From the NCBI GenBank assembly GCA_026545765.1, contig CM048839.1:92284914-92348913 (forward strand): 64,000 nucleotides of DNA. Reading direction: 5' to 3'. Numbering within the stretch: position 1 is the stretch's first letter; every line of letters starts with the position of its first letter. The notes beneath the pieces were generated by a model. That model saw only the letters and a program-made list of their open reading frames with translations, had not been told where the DNA came from and ran no database searches. Source of the DNA: Plantago major. Lineage: Eukaryota; Streptophyta; Magnoliopsida; Lamiales; Plantaginaceae. Positions 36,262-48,270 of the stretch are shown piece after piece. A program made the translations under genes and the position numbers.

Positions 36262-39200
36262 CTATATATGATGCGCGCCTAACTAGTTTTTCTATATGTT
36301 TTTCTCGGTGCTAGAAATGTTTCTTCTCTAACGTAATTGCTGGTCGATCGATCCGGGACTTCAGATTGTTAGTTGATTTGGACAATTTATGGAATGGATG
36401 ATGATATGTTTAAACTCAAGCTAAGGCATGCATATATATAGCAGCAAGCAATATGGGTCAGGGGACCAACAAATTGAACGAATGGATTAAATTGACTTTG
36501 TCCACATGTATGGGTTTGTTTGGCTACTTGGCTTTAATTATAACTTTCATCTCATTAAACAAACTAGGTAGGACTAAAACGTACGCGGACATACGAATGG
36601 TGTGGTTTTGACAATGACAAAGTCATAATATTGCCCAATTCAATTCCAAACTACTAGCTTCTAATGTATAATTAATTTTATCATGGACACAAAGGATCAC
36701 GAAAGACGGTTATAGAGACGGCATGCGTTATTAAAAAAATCATCCATGTTTAATCAAACGTATACGTTGTATATGTTGTTAATAAAATGAGTTCTTATAC
36801 CAATGTTGAGAACATAAAGGTTTTGATTAATAACATGTTTATTGATACACTAGGTCCGTCTCTAAATAAAGACCGTCTCTCAGAAGACTTACTCAAGAAA
36901 TATATATTGCTATTAAATCAATAACCTAGTACTTGTAATGATCTCATCAGCTAGTCATTTTAGAATGATCTATACTAGTGAGAAAGCACAGCGCTCAGCG
37001 CGGTGCTAAGTACACTCTATAACGTCACGTGTAAAATATATTTATTATTATGTCTTAATTTACTCTCCTAGCTAGCTTTAATTTTTGCCACCCATTTATT
37101 ATTAAATAAATCCAAAATCAACAACAATGAAAAATTAAGATGCCATGCATTATAATCACAAAGTCTCTAGAGGTATTTCGATTAGTTATCTTGAAACGGA
37201 CATATATTTTTAAGAAAACTATTGATGTTAACATCTATGTAGTCAACAAAATGTATTTTTTTTTTTGGCATATATGAAAAGACATCAATGTTAAAAATAT
37301 AGACGTTTTAATTGACAATATCGACGATTTTCTTGAAAACATAGTCCGTCTCAAGATAAGTTATTTAGAGACTGTCGTCGAGAAGAATTACTCCATTATA
37401 ATTAGTTATGATTAACAAAACTAATTTTGACTTGTGAATGTAAATGAAAATATGAAACCAATTATGTCATTTTCACACCCATTAGTTTGGGATATAATGA
37501 ATCAACAAGTCCTTTCAATTGTCAGAGGTCACTTTTCTATATATTCAATAAATGACAAAATTCAGAATGAATAAATTTTGAATAAATCAACCGCAAACGG
37601 AATTTCAACTCATGAAGGCGTGAAAGAGGAAGAGATGCAGTGGGTTTGCAAGATTAATGATTTAATTGGCTACTAATTTGGTTTGGAGCAGTCTGTTATC
37701 CTGGAAGTAGTAAATTCTTGTGATAATGGGTGAAATGGTATAAACTAGAATTTGTATTTGATTGGGTGTATCAAAACTTTGATTGTATTATCGGAGCATT
37801 ACTAATGCTCACGTAAACGTTATTTCGATATAATAATTTTTGCTGTTTCATAAATAATTGGAAAAAAAACGGCTGAAAGAGTTGGTTTGGAGGGTACAAC
37901 TCACGTGAAGAACATCAAAAATTATAAATAGTTACAAAAACAGTTGAATAAAAATAAGATAAAGTGAGAAGAAATATACCAAACAAACATTCTGATATTT
38001 TAGTAGAATGTGAAAACAAATTTGAGGAAAAATTGATGTTTAATTAAATGACTTGAGTATACTTTAAGAATGGTAAAATTTTGCATATTATATCGTTGGA
38101 CAGTTTTCCACTTTTACAAATTTTTCTTCCGGGATTTGACATTTCAATATGTTACCTTGATGTGACAAACTATTACTTCCAAAACAATGTAATAAAAGTA
38201 GTGTTGTAGAACACTAACTTAACCACATATTCGTTCTCCAATGAGCTAACTAGGCAAAAGTAGTGCAGCAGAGTAATGGACGTAAGAGTTTGCAGAGTGG
38301 AATATGAGTTGTGTGATTGTACTTAAAGTTAAACTAGCAAAGCAATTAAACTTGGTTGAACTATGTGGAGAAATATGAACGCGGTAGTGATAATCAGAAT
38401 GCAAGTAAATATATATATGGGTTATAGCTATGACATTCGCACGAATGTCAAGTGCTCTTTGTCCAAAAACCTTTAATACGATCTTAACCAATTCGTTTTC
38501 GAAGATTTCAGACTAGCGTAATTACCCAGATGGTTGCCAGACAGTCAATCCTTGATCAAACGGTTTGAATGTTTTTTACTAGCGAATCGAATTAACAGGT
38601 TTTACGAAGATTTTAGACTAGTTTAACTCGTACGCATGATTTTGAAAGCTTGATCCCTAATACGTGTGAATCGTCATATCACTACCGTATTCATAAGTTT
38701 AGCTACTTATGATCATGTGAATTGCATGCAAAATCATTGTTGTTGAAAAGATAGACATAAGATTGATGGAGAAAACAATAGCAAGCATAAACGAACACAA
38801 GAAATCAAATTGCGAAAGTAATATGAATAGATTAATGAATGTCTCACCTTCGAATGCAAATCCACGAATCTTACCATCAATTCCAAAGAGCCGGATCAAA
38901 GCCTACAACCAAATAGTTAAATTTCGTTGTCAACTTGGTCACCCCGTCGTCTAGTATGTCTAAATCGAAGTCTAGTCGAGAGTTAGGGGTTGCGGACGAA
39001 TCCTAAACCAAGACCACAAATACGGAATACTCCTGGCACATGTAAACTGGACCAAAAGTGATGGTCCTTTGTGGCAACAAAAAGTGCATTACTCGGGGTC
39101 GACTAAAAAACACACTAAAAACCATCAATTCAAAGATGACAATATATATTACCTACGCCCCTACACACTATGCTCTTTATCTGAGCAAGTGACAAGTAAT

Positions 39201-41104
39201 TTAAGGCGAGGTACTCAAAGCTCGCAAATACCCTCCTTCTAGATTGACTTCACCCTTCCACCCTATGCCCATTACAGACTAGTGGCAAGAAATTTAAGGT
39301 GTAGTCCTAGAATTCGGCCCCAAACTCGCTCCACATCAGGAATCTCCAAATACCCAAACCATCATAAAACCGTTATAATACCCAAATTCTCCACCCTTTT
39401 TTTGAATACCGTTAAAACTTGCCAAGCAGTCGTTCGTGCCACCCCTTCCAATTTTTAAACTCCATCTCCACAACATAATCCAAGTTCATATGTCCGACCG
39501 TTGGAGAAGTAGGAGAAAACATTTTTGTCAACCATAAATTGAACTCTCCCTCCGAGTTTACCACCCCCCCCCCCCAAACGACATATTGAAAGTGTAATTG
39601 GTTGCGGTAACATACCCAATCTCGCATGATAATTTTTTTTATTTTTTTTTATTTTTTTACTTTAGAATAACTCCTTGCGTGTACATAAGGATCGGAAGGC
39701 ATATTATTTTGGTAGCTAGTGGCCATTTGAGCGAGGCATTGCAATTAGTATGAACTTACACACATGCATGCAGGCCTTTTTGGTACATTGTTAGCCGTTG
39801 AGTTGAAATTCCGTTTGCGGTTGATTTATTCAAAATTTATTCATTAGGAATTTTGTTATTTATTGAATAGAAAATTGACCTCTGGACAATTGAAAGGACT
39901 TGTTGATTCATTATATCCCAACTATTGGGTGTGAAAATGACTAATTGGTTTCATAATTTCATTTACATTCAGAAGTCATAAGTATTTTAATGGCATCTTA
40001 ATTTTCCTTTGTTGTTGATTTTGTATTTATTTAATGACAAATGGATGGCAAAAATTAAAGCTAGCTAGGAGAGTAAATTAAGACTTAATGACATGACAAG
40101 AGAATTTACATCGAGATTATATTATAAGTCTATTACTATCTATTACTCCTAAGATTTTAATTTGCAAATGTTGTAATTCATTCCAAAACTTCTTGCAACC
40201 ATTTAATGTAATAATTCTTCTGGGAAATAAGATCAGTAACTCATATATTCAAATGCACTCGATGATGATAATATTCTTTGCAAACACGACGATCTATTTG
40301 TAACTTAATAAATAATTAACTGATAATCTTATTTCTTAATTAAAACATGATGAAACAACTAATGTTTTTACGATGCATTTTATATCTTTTCGTTGAGAGA
40401 TATTTTATATTATAAACTATTCTAGATGTGCACATTGGTGATTTATATAAAATTTAATATGTTTTCTACAAAATAGATTTTCCCATCTAATTTAACTCAG
40501 GTCTTTTTAACTATAACCCATATATTCTTTACTTATTCATATGATACATATATTTTACGCGTGAGCTTATAGAGTGTACTTGAGCGTGGTGTTTTCTCGC
40601 TGGTATATGATAATTCTAAACAGTGTAGCTGATGAGATGATTCCAGTATGTATATATATTTCTATTCGAAGATAAATTAATTATAATTACAATCTAAGTA
40701 CTTTGGAATTGAATTGGGCAATATTATGACTTTTTCATTGTCAAAACCACACCAATCATATATCCGCGTACGTAGTAGTAGTCCTAGCTAATTTGTTTAA
40801 TGAGATGAAAAGTTATATTAATTAAAGCTAAGTAGTCAAATAAACCCATACATGTGGACAAAGTCAATTTAAACCATGCATTCGTTCAATTTGTTGGTAC
40901 CCTGACCCATTTTTTTGCTGCTATATATATATGCATGCCATTAGCTTGAGTTTAAACATATCATCATCGATCCATTCCATAAATTCTCCAAATCAACTAA
41001 CAATATACAGATCAATCCACCTGCAATTACGTTAGAGAAGAAGAAACATTTCTAGCACCGAGAAAAACATATAGAAAAACTAGCTAAGGGTGCATCATAT
41101 ATAG

Positions 41105-41407
41105 ATGATCATGAAATTCACCACGTCCTTATCTCTTTTACTACTGTCGCTTTTTGTCGTTATCGGTACCGCTCAGAATACTAGGTGTCCTTTTGATTAT
41201 TTATACCACTTGGGAGATGGAGTCTTCGATAACGGCAATGCAATTGCCAATATCCCATCAGGTTCTCGGCTGCCAGCTGCAAGGTCACCTTACGGCACTA
41301 CTCATCCGGGTAGATCTACTGGTCGTTGGTGTGATGGACTTTTAGACATTGACTACGGAGGTATGTATATATTACATTTATCTTCACACACACACACACA
41401 CACACAC

Positions 41408-41498
<91 letters not shown>

Positions 41499-42669
41499 CA
41501 ACCCTTACTTTTTCCTTTGTTATATATTTAATTTATTTGCTCACGTTCCTTAGCTAACAATTGATCTGTATTTCGTCTATATTGTCAGCCCAAGGTCTAG
41601 GCTTTCCCGAAATTACACCTTACTTGGCCGAGAATTCTTCTTCAGCCAATGCCATCATGTTTGCAGTAGCAAGAAGTCCGGTTCTTGACCGCTCATTTTT
41701 CAGAGCAAGAGGCATTAGAATCCCGTCCCATGCTGCTTCCCTTAGAGTTCAAATGAATTGGTTCAAAAAGTACCTTGCGACTAGTTCATCCACTCCAACA
41801 GGTTTGTGGTTAATACTAACTTAATTGTTTGTCTGATTATATTTCAAACAAATACTCATGTCAAATTAGTGTATTGTTAATTGCCTATGTAATTAATTAT
41901 TTTTATTTCATTTTACCTTGATCGTCTAAATAGGTTGGTCGGTTCTCTTTTCTTGTTGAGACGTGAAGCCAATGATATCACATTCGCCTACTCAAGGAAA
42001 ATCTATTCAAGAAGCCCAAAGTTACATTACGTATATAACACAAGCCCAAATAAACGCAGCGAGGGTAATAATTCTTTACGTACCACATTCATTATTTCCG
42101 AAAAGTTCTTATTAATTCATGATGTTATTGTTTGCAAATGTGGAGTCATTGAGCTAACGAAAGTGTAATTCTTCGCCGAATACAGGAAGTTATCAATATG
42201 GGCGCTACACGAGTAATAATTCCAGGAAATGCTCCAATGGGATGCTATCCTTTTATCTTGACAAAGTTGGCCAGTAACAGTTCTGCTGACTACGACGACA
42301 TAGGATGTTTGAGGAGTGTGAATGACCTCATGGTATTGAAAAACAATGATCTGCAGCAAGCGATTGAGAATCTTCGACGTGAATTCCCCAATACATTCAT
42401 ATCATATGCCGACTTTTACAATAGTGAGCTAGCACTTATTCATGACGACAGTTGCTAATGGAAATAGAGCATTGCAATCATGTTGTGGGATAGGAGGAAG
42501 ATACAATTATGACAGTAGAAGGTTTTGTGGGTCTCGAGGGGTGCCCGTTTGCTCCGACCCGAACAACTACTTCTTTTGGGACGGCATACACTTGACGCAA
42601 GAGGCTAACAATCGCCTTTCAACAGTTCTGGCAGAAGCTGCCCTTCCTACACTTGGCTGCTCAGTATAG
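41105..42669 (+). pseudogene. GDSL esterase/lipase-like gene 6 (unit 4), nearly complete
   Basis: Exons: 41105-41360 (256 nt, intact), 41589-41801 (213 nt, intact), 41921-42064 (144 nt, five short) and 42186-42669 (484 nt, two short). Exons 1 and 2 read from MIMKFTTSLSLLLLSLF (signal peptide, cut probably after GTAQ) through GDGVFDNGN, GRSTGRWCDGLLDIDYG and FAVARSPVLDRSF without interruption. The exon 3 acceptor is TACCTTG instead of GCAACAG, and exon 3 loses bases around GDVEAND. Exon 4 has one two-base loss near 42440 (ALIRETT becomes ALIHDDS), otherwise it is open to PTLGCSV with DGIHLT kept. Intron 1 holds a long CA/TA tract. If exon 3 and this loss are assembly errors, the gene would be complete. 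Confidence 0.8.
41386..41496. repeat. (CA)n(TA)n microsatellite in intron 1 of gene 6
   Basis: About 11 CA units, then GATA and over 40 TA units up to the 3' side of the intron. It is the longest TA tract of the window, and it removes the ATTAATATAAG spacer that follows the tract in the other plus copies. Confidence 0.95.
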
Positions 42670-44088
42670 CCAAGATCTCCTTGAAAGTTCTACTTAGATT
42701 AAGATCAGGCACAATCCCGTGCAGCATCACTAATCCTTTAATTTGAGCGAAAATATACACTCCCATTCATTGTACAATTCTTGTGTGTACCATACCAACT
42801 AATCATTCATTCATTCATTTCATTCATCATAATATATAACTTGATTTTGTTTTATTCTTGTACTGAGGTAAGGCTCTTGTCCCCCTCTTCTTGAACAAAA
42901 TCTAATCAATGGCAATTTGCAGTTCTATTTTACACAAATAAGGTTTCACACTTTAATTCGTTGGCACCTTGGAGTTATTCATTTACATGGTTAAAATGAA
43001 AGTATTAATTAATATATACACACACACACACGATGGATGAGTGACTGCAAACTTGAGGAGAAGGATTGATACTTGCATTTTGTTCGGGAGCATTTCTTAT
43101 GATCTTTGTAATTTTCGAAGGATTATCTACAAAATTTGTAGATTTAAAAAAAATAAATTAATATCCAGCTTGTTTAATACTATAACCTTATAGATCGCCA
43201 AAATGATAGTATCAAACAGTTCCCAGTTCAGTTAATTGCTTCGAACCGTTTCTCTCCATTCTCGTCCTCGGATGATCATGTTTTTTCCGCTGGCTGTGAC
43301 ATGTACAATATACATAAGTGCATATGAATTGAATTTTTAAAGAAATAAAGATGCGGTAACAATGAACAATAATTCAGAACTGGCTAGATCTATTCTGTGC
43401 TAAAGGTGTTTGGGATTAGGTATAAGGATCTCAGTAAGAAATTTAAGCTTCCATTAGTTGAATTTTCCATCCCACTAGAATCTAATATATGTATGAATGT
43501 ATAAGAAAATAAAATTACTAGTCACTAGTCGTGACCCGGTCCATTGTGTCTTTACCCTTTCATTATTGCTTTCAACCTGTTTATGAAATTTACATGCTTC
43601 AGAGCTTTCAATTGATTTGTCTCAAAACAGCCCCAGAAGATTGTTTACGTTTACGTCAATTACAATTTGATTTTCCAACTTTGTGTCTTGATTTGTTAGT
43701 TCATATGCCAAGTATCCAGAGAGAACGACACTCCGAGTCAACTTTCTGCTATACTAACTATGTGTTCGTGGATTTGTAGGCTTCCGACTTTATAAATAAC
43801 AAAACTTCGCGAGTGTTTTGGTGAACGTCTCATCAAGCACCCGTCACGTGTTCCAACATGTCTTTCTGAAGTCGTGCATGTATTGCCATATTATGTAAGT
43901 CTATCCTTTTACTTGGCAGTTTTGATTAGACATTGTGCTTCTCAGTTTTGAGGCCCATTACTTTGGCATGAGTTGTGATTTGTTGTGGTCTATGTCTCTT
44001 GTGTTTCTGTAACTCTTGAACACTCCTGGTGTTCTTTGTCTTTGAAGTGAATAAATCTTTAGATTCTTCAAAATAAGTAGTACTCTTA

Positions 44089-45699
44089 GTGCCCGTTTGG
44101 TTTGAGGGGTTTTTGGGGGGTTTTGTCCGAATACCCTCAATAATCCAGTTTGGTTGCCTTTTTGTCGGCCCGAAAAAAATGAATTATTTGGAATAATCCA
44201 ATTTCTCCAGCCCGCCTCAAGCCCTCAAATTTGTACATGAATAATCCAATTTCAAATACCTTCTATGAGGAGGTATTTACTTTTGGATTATCTTCTTTCT
44301 CATGAAATGTCTAATCTTATACAACTTCCCATCAATTACTAAATATGCCATCCAAATCCAAGAACACCAATCGATTCACATCAATGCACTTTTTTTTCTT
44401 TCCTAATTTCCACCTTCCATTTCTTCTTTTATATTTTCCTAGTTTTGCACTCTTTCTTTTTCATTTTTTCCGTTTCCTGGATTCCACCTTTCTTTTTTTT
44501 TTTCCCCAATGGTTTCCTAGTTTTTCACCCTTTCTTTTCATTTTGTACCTCTGTAATATTTATTTCTCTTTTCTACTCATTTACTCATTAGACCTTTTAT
44601 ACTTTTGTTTTTTGGCGTATCTTATGTGTATTGACATCAAAATTAATTTTGTTTGTTTAATAGTATAACCAACTTTTTTATAAGAATGATTAAACAAAAA
44701 AATACTAATAATTAAAAAAATTGGTTAGCGTTGCTTACGAGAATAACGATGATAATTTAGAGTTGTCGGTTCAAGAACGTTTTTTCTTCATCATTTTTTG
44801 AAAAAATATTCTAGCATATTAAATATGTGCAAATTTTGACAGATATGTGTTTTGAATACAAAATATGCATCGTTAATTACATATATGTGATTTTTTTTTA
44901 CTTTATATATTATAAAAACAACATTTATATAATTAAAAGTTTGAGTTTTTATTTGTGCCCTACCTGACCTAAAATCATGGCTCCGTCACTGACTTTGGCG
45001 TTTTACATGCTTTACACTTTTATGTTTAAAATGTAGAAAATTTATGTTTAGATGGGATGATAAACATATGCGATGTCGATTTCAATCGCCAAAAATAATT
45101 ATTCTATACGCATGAGATGAAAAATATGGGATTATAAATTTCACTCATATGAAATATCGATCTTATAAGGAAACATGTATTTCGTTAAGATAATTATTAC
45201 ACAGATTATAAACAATATCTATAAACTAAATTTTAATGGTCAAGTCATATAAACTCAAAATCGATGCCAAAGTTATCAACAATGGCAATGTAACTATGGA
45301 TGCAATAATTTCAAAGATTTTCGGACAATTTTGTATACGAAATTCATATGATCAAAATTCCAGAATTTCCCGATTAAACACGAGAAGATGGTAAAAATTT
45401 GCTCCCCTAAAATTATGTTCACATGTAATTTTCACTAAATCAAATTGAAAATCAAACTCGATTTTATACAATAAGTGGGAAAGCATAGAGGTATATCAGT
45501 AATTCCACTTTGCTTTATCCTACTGAATAATCCAAAATCAATTCAGAACCAAACAGGATTTTATTGAAAATAGTTCAATTCGTAGAGTCCAACCAAACAA
45601 GATTTTTAGGCGAAAACCCCCAAACATAATCCAATTCCTTAAATGGGCGAATAATCCGGTTTGCAAAATGAAATATCCATTTTCAAACCAAACGGACAC
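44089..45699. mobile_element. PIF/Harbinger-like non-autonomous transposon, copy 3 (unit 4)
   Basis: TTA at 44086-44088 and 45700-45702 flanks a 1611-bp copy. Its left terminal repeat GTGCCCGTTTGGTTTGAG matches the right one, CAAACCAAACGGACAC, best of all four. Compared with copies 1 and 2 it keeps more of the left subterminal GGGGGG and CCCGAAAAAA stretches, so it may be closest to the ancestral form. Confidence 0.7.
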
Positions 45700-46306
45700 T
45701 TAGTCTTTAGGGTACTCTTTAGTTTGGACATTGTAAAATTAAGAGGAACATAGTTGACTTTTAGTTAGTCACTTGTACAAGTGTTAGGTTTTTCATGAGT
45801 ATGCAATTTTTTATTTTTGAGTGAATGTTTACTAGTCATATCAATTTACAAATGTTGTTGGGAATCCTTTAAACATCATGAGATTAATTTTAACGTTTGG
45901 GAGTCAATGCGAATGCCATTTCAGAGGAGTAATTTTGTTTTATCGTTGAAATCAGAGATACTTAGAAACAAATATATATTCTATGGTAGTTTGAGTAATT
46001 AATTTCCTATTCAGGATTTGTCCAGCACAAATCCAACAGTCACCAGGATTGTACAATAATCTCTGAAAATGTGCAATTCGTCACAAGAAATTCTTATTTT
46101 AGTGTGTAATTGGTTTAATAAGAGGGGGACATTAACCTTACCACGAATATAATTAATTAATAATCTAACCAATTGATAAATTAATAATAATGAAAGAATG
46201 AATGTTAACTATATGTACGCGCGTTTTCAGGGATGTGAGCCTAGAGTACTAGCTAGTGATGTTGATGATGTTTACTCACTTCTAGCAACGAATAATATAG
46301 GTTTGG

Positions 46307-46370
46307 TTATATTGTGCAACCATGTGTAGGAAGAGCAGCCTCACCAAGCTTAGTTGACAGAGGAGGAAGA
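46307..46370 (-). pseudogene. Relic of a third GDSL gene, C-terminal end (unit 4)
   Basis: Same C-terminal frame as in units 2 and 3, ending GCTI and stop. It lies beyond the damaged stop of gene 7. Confidence 0.7.
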
Positions 46371-46795
46371 GAGAGTTGAAAAGCATTTCAATAGCTAAGA
46401 AATATGTCCTTCAAAACTCTCCTTTTCCATCGAAAATATATATATGCCATAAGTATCTTCGAGTAAAAAAAACTAATACTTTCATTTTAACCATGATAAT
46501 AAATAACTCCAAGGTGCAAATGAATTAAACTGTGAAACCTTATTTGTGTAAAATAGAGCGCAAATTACTCTTGATTAGATTTTGTTAGGAAGAGGGGACA
46601 AGAGCCTTACCTCGGTACAAGAATAAAACAAACTCAATTAATATATTATGAAGCGAATGAATGAATGATTAGTTGGTATGGTACACACAAGAATTGTACA
46701 ATGAATGGGAGTGTATATTTTCGCTCGGAGGATTAGTAATCTTTGCAGGATTGAGCCTTATCTTAATCTAAGTAGAACTTTCAAGGAGATCTTGG

Positions 46796-48270
46796 TTATC
46801 TTTGACCGAGTGTGGGAAGGCGACTTCGCGGAAGCATTGAAAGGCGATTGTTAGCCTCTTGCGTCAAGTGTATGCCGTCCCAAAAGAAGTAGTTGTTCGG
46901 GTCGGAGCAAACGGGCACCCCTCGAAACCCACAAAACCTTCTACTGTCATAATTGTATCTTCCTCCAATCCTGACATGATTGCAATGCTCTATTTCCATT
47001 AGGCTGTCGTCTCACGAATAAGGGCTAGCTCACTATTGTAAAAGTCGGCATATGATATGAATGTATTAGAATTCACGTGAAGATTCTCAATAAACTTCTT
47101 TGGAGATCATTGTTTTTCAATACCATGAGGTCATTCACACTCCTCAAACATCCTATGTCGTTGTAGTCAGCAGAACTGTTACTGGCCAACTTAGTCAAGA
47201 TAAAAGGATAGCATCCCATTGGAGCATTTCCTGGAATTATTACTCGTGTAGCGCCCATGTTGATAACTTCCTGTATTCGGCATAGAATTAAACTTTCGTT
47301 AGCTCAGTGACTCCACATTTGCAAACAATAACATCATGAATTAATTAGAACTTTTCGGAAATAATCAAGGTGGTAGGTACGTAAAAAATTATTACCCTCG
47401 CTGCGTTTATTTGGGCTTGTGTTATATACGTAATGTAACTTTGGACTTCTTGAATAGATTTTCCTTGGAGTAGGGCGAATGTGATGTCATTGGCTTCCAC
47501 GTCTCCGAACAAGAAAAGAGAACTGGCCAACCTATTTAGACGATCTGTTGCAAAATGAAATAAAAATAATTAATTACATAGGCAATTAACAATACACTAA
47601 TTTGACATGAGTATTCGGTTGAAATATAATCAGACAAACAATTAAGTTAGTATTAACCACAAACCTGCTGGTGTGGATGAACTAGTGGCAAGGTACTTTT
47701 TGAACCAATTCATTTGAACTCTCAGGAAGCGTGGGGCGGGATTCTAATGCCTCTTGCTACGAAAAATGAGCGGTCAAGAACCGGACTTCTTGCTACTGCA
47801 AACATGATGGCATTGGCTGAAGAAGAATTCTCGGCCAAGTAAGGTGTAATTTCTGGAAAGCCTAGACCTTGGGCTGAAAATATAGACGAAATCTGATTTA
47901 ATTTTAATTAGCTATGACGTGAGCAAAGAAATTAAATATATGACAAAGGGAAAAAAGTAAGGTTTGCTAAAATATTAATATATGAACGTGAAGATAAATG
48001 TAATATATACATACCTCCGTAGTCAATGTCTAAAAGGCCATCGCACCATCGATCAGTAGATCTACCCGGATGAGTAGTGCCGTAAGGTGACCTTGCAGCT
48101 GGCAGTCGAGAACCTGATGGGATATTGGCAATTGCATTGCCGTTATCGAAGACTCCATCTCCCAAGTGGTATAAATAATCAAAAGGACACCTAGTATTCT
48201 GAGCGGTAGCGGTAACAACAAAAAGGGACAATAGTAAAAGAGATAAGGAAGTGGCGAATTTCATGATCAT
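46796..48270 (-). pseudogene. GDSL esterase/lipase-like gene 7 (unit 4), exon 4 eroded
   Basis: Exons: 48015-48270 (256 nt, intact), 47665-47873 (209 nt, four short), 47396-47544 (149 nt, intact) and 46796-47270 (475 nt, eleven short). Exon 1 is one of three intact ones: signal peptide ending TATAQNT, GDGVFDNGN, and STDRWCDG where the others have STGRWCDG. Exon 2 loses frame around 47725-47760. Exon 4 is hit near 47067-47100 (FPNTFIS and LQQAIENLRR disrupted), 46972, 47004 and at the C-terminus, which reads PTLGQR and stop. DGIHLTQEANN is kept. The damage differs from that of gene 5 although the two units are otherwise nearly identical. Confidence 0.8.

Larger units (their letters stand above)
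27387..39359. repeat. Array unit 3 (12.0 kb)
   Basis: The order is end of S1 (27387-27816), plus arm with GDSL gene 4 (27817-31040), S2 with transposon copy 2 (31041-34463), minus arm with GDSL gene 5 (34464-37611) and S1 (37612-39359). It carries the 190-bp plus-arm stretch absent from unit 2. Upstream of gene 5 it has CAGCGCTCAGCGCGGTGC near 36988, shared with units 4 and 5 in slightly different form but not with units 1 and 2. Confidence 0.9.

Noticed and set aside
38246..38491. Open frame with HIYIYLHSDYHYRVHISPHSS in S1
   Set aside because: No recognisable motif, variable ends between units, AT-rich composition. It is treated as spacer.
41316..41531. Open frames of repeating Tyr-Ile or His-Thr
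   Set aside because: They are translations of the CA/TA microsatellite in intron 1 of the plus GDSL genes, not genes.
44345..44668. 107-codon F/S-rich open frame, repeated in four units
   Set aside because: It lies in the T-rich core of the DNA transposon, is low in complexity, and its C-terminus changes with every T-run length difference.
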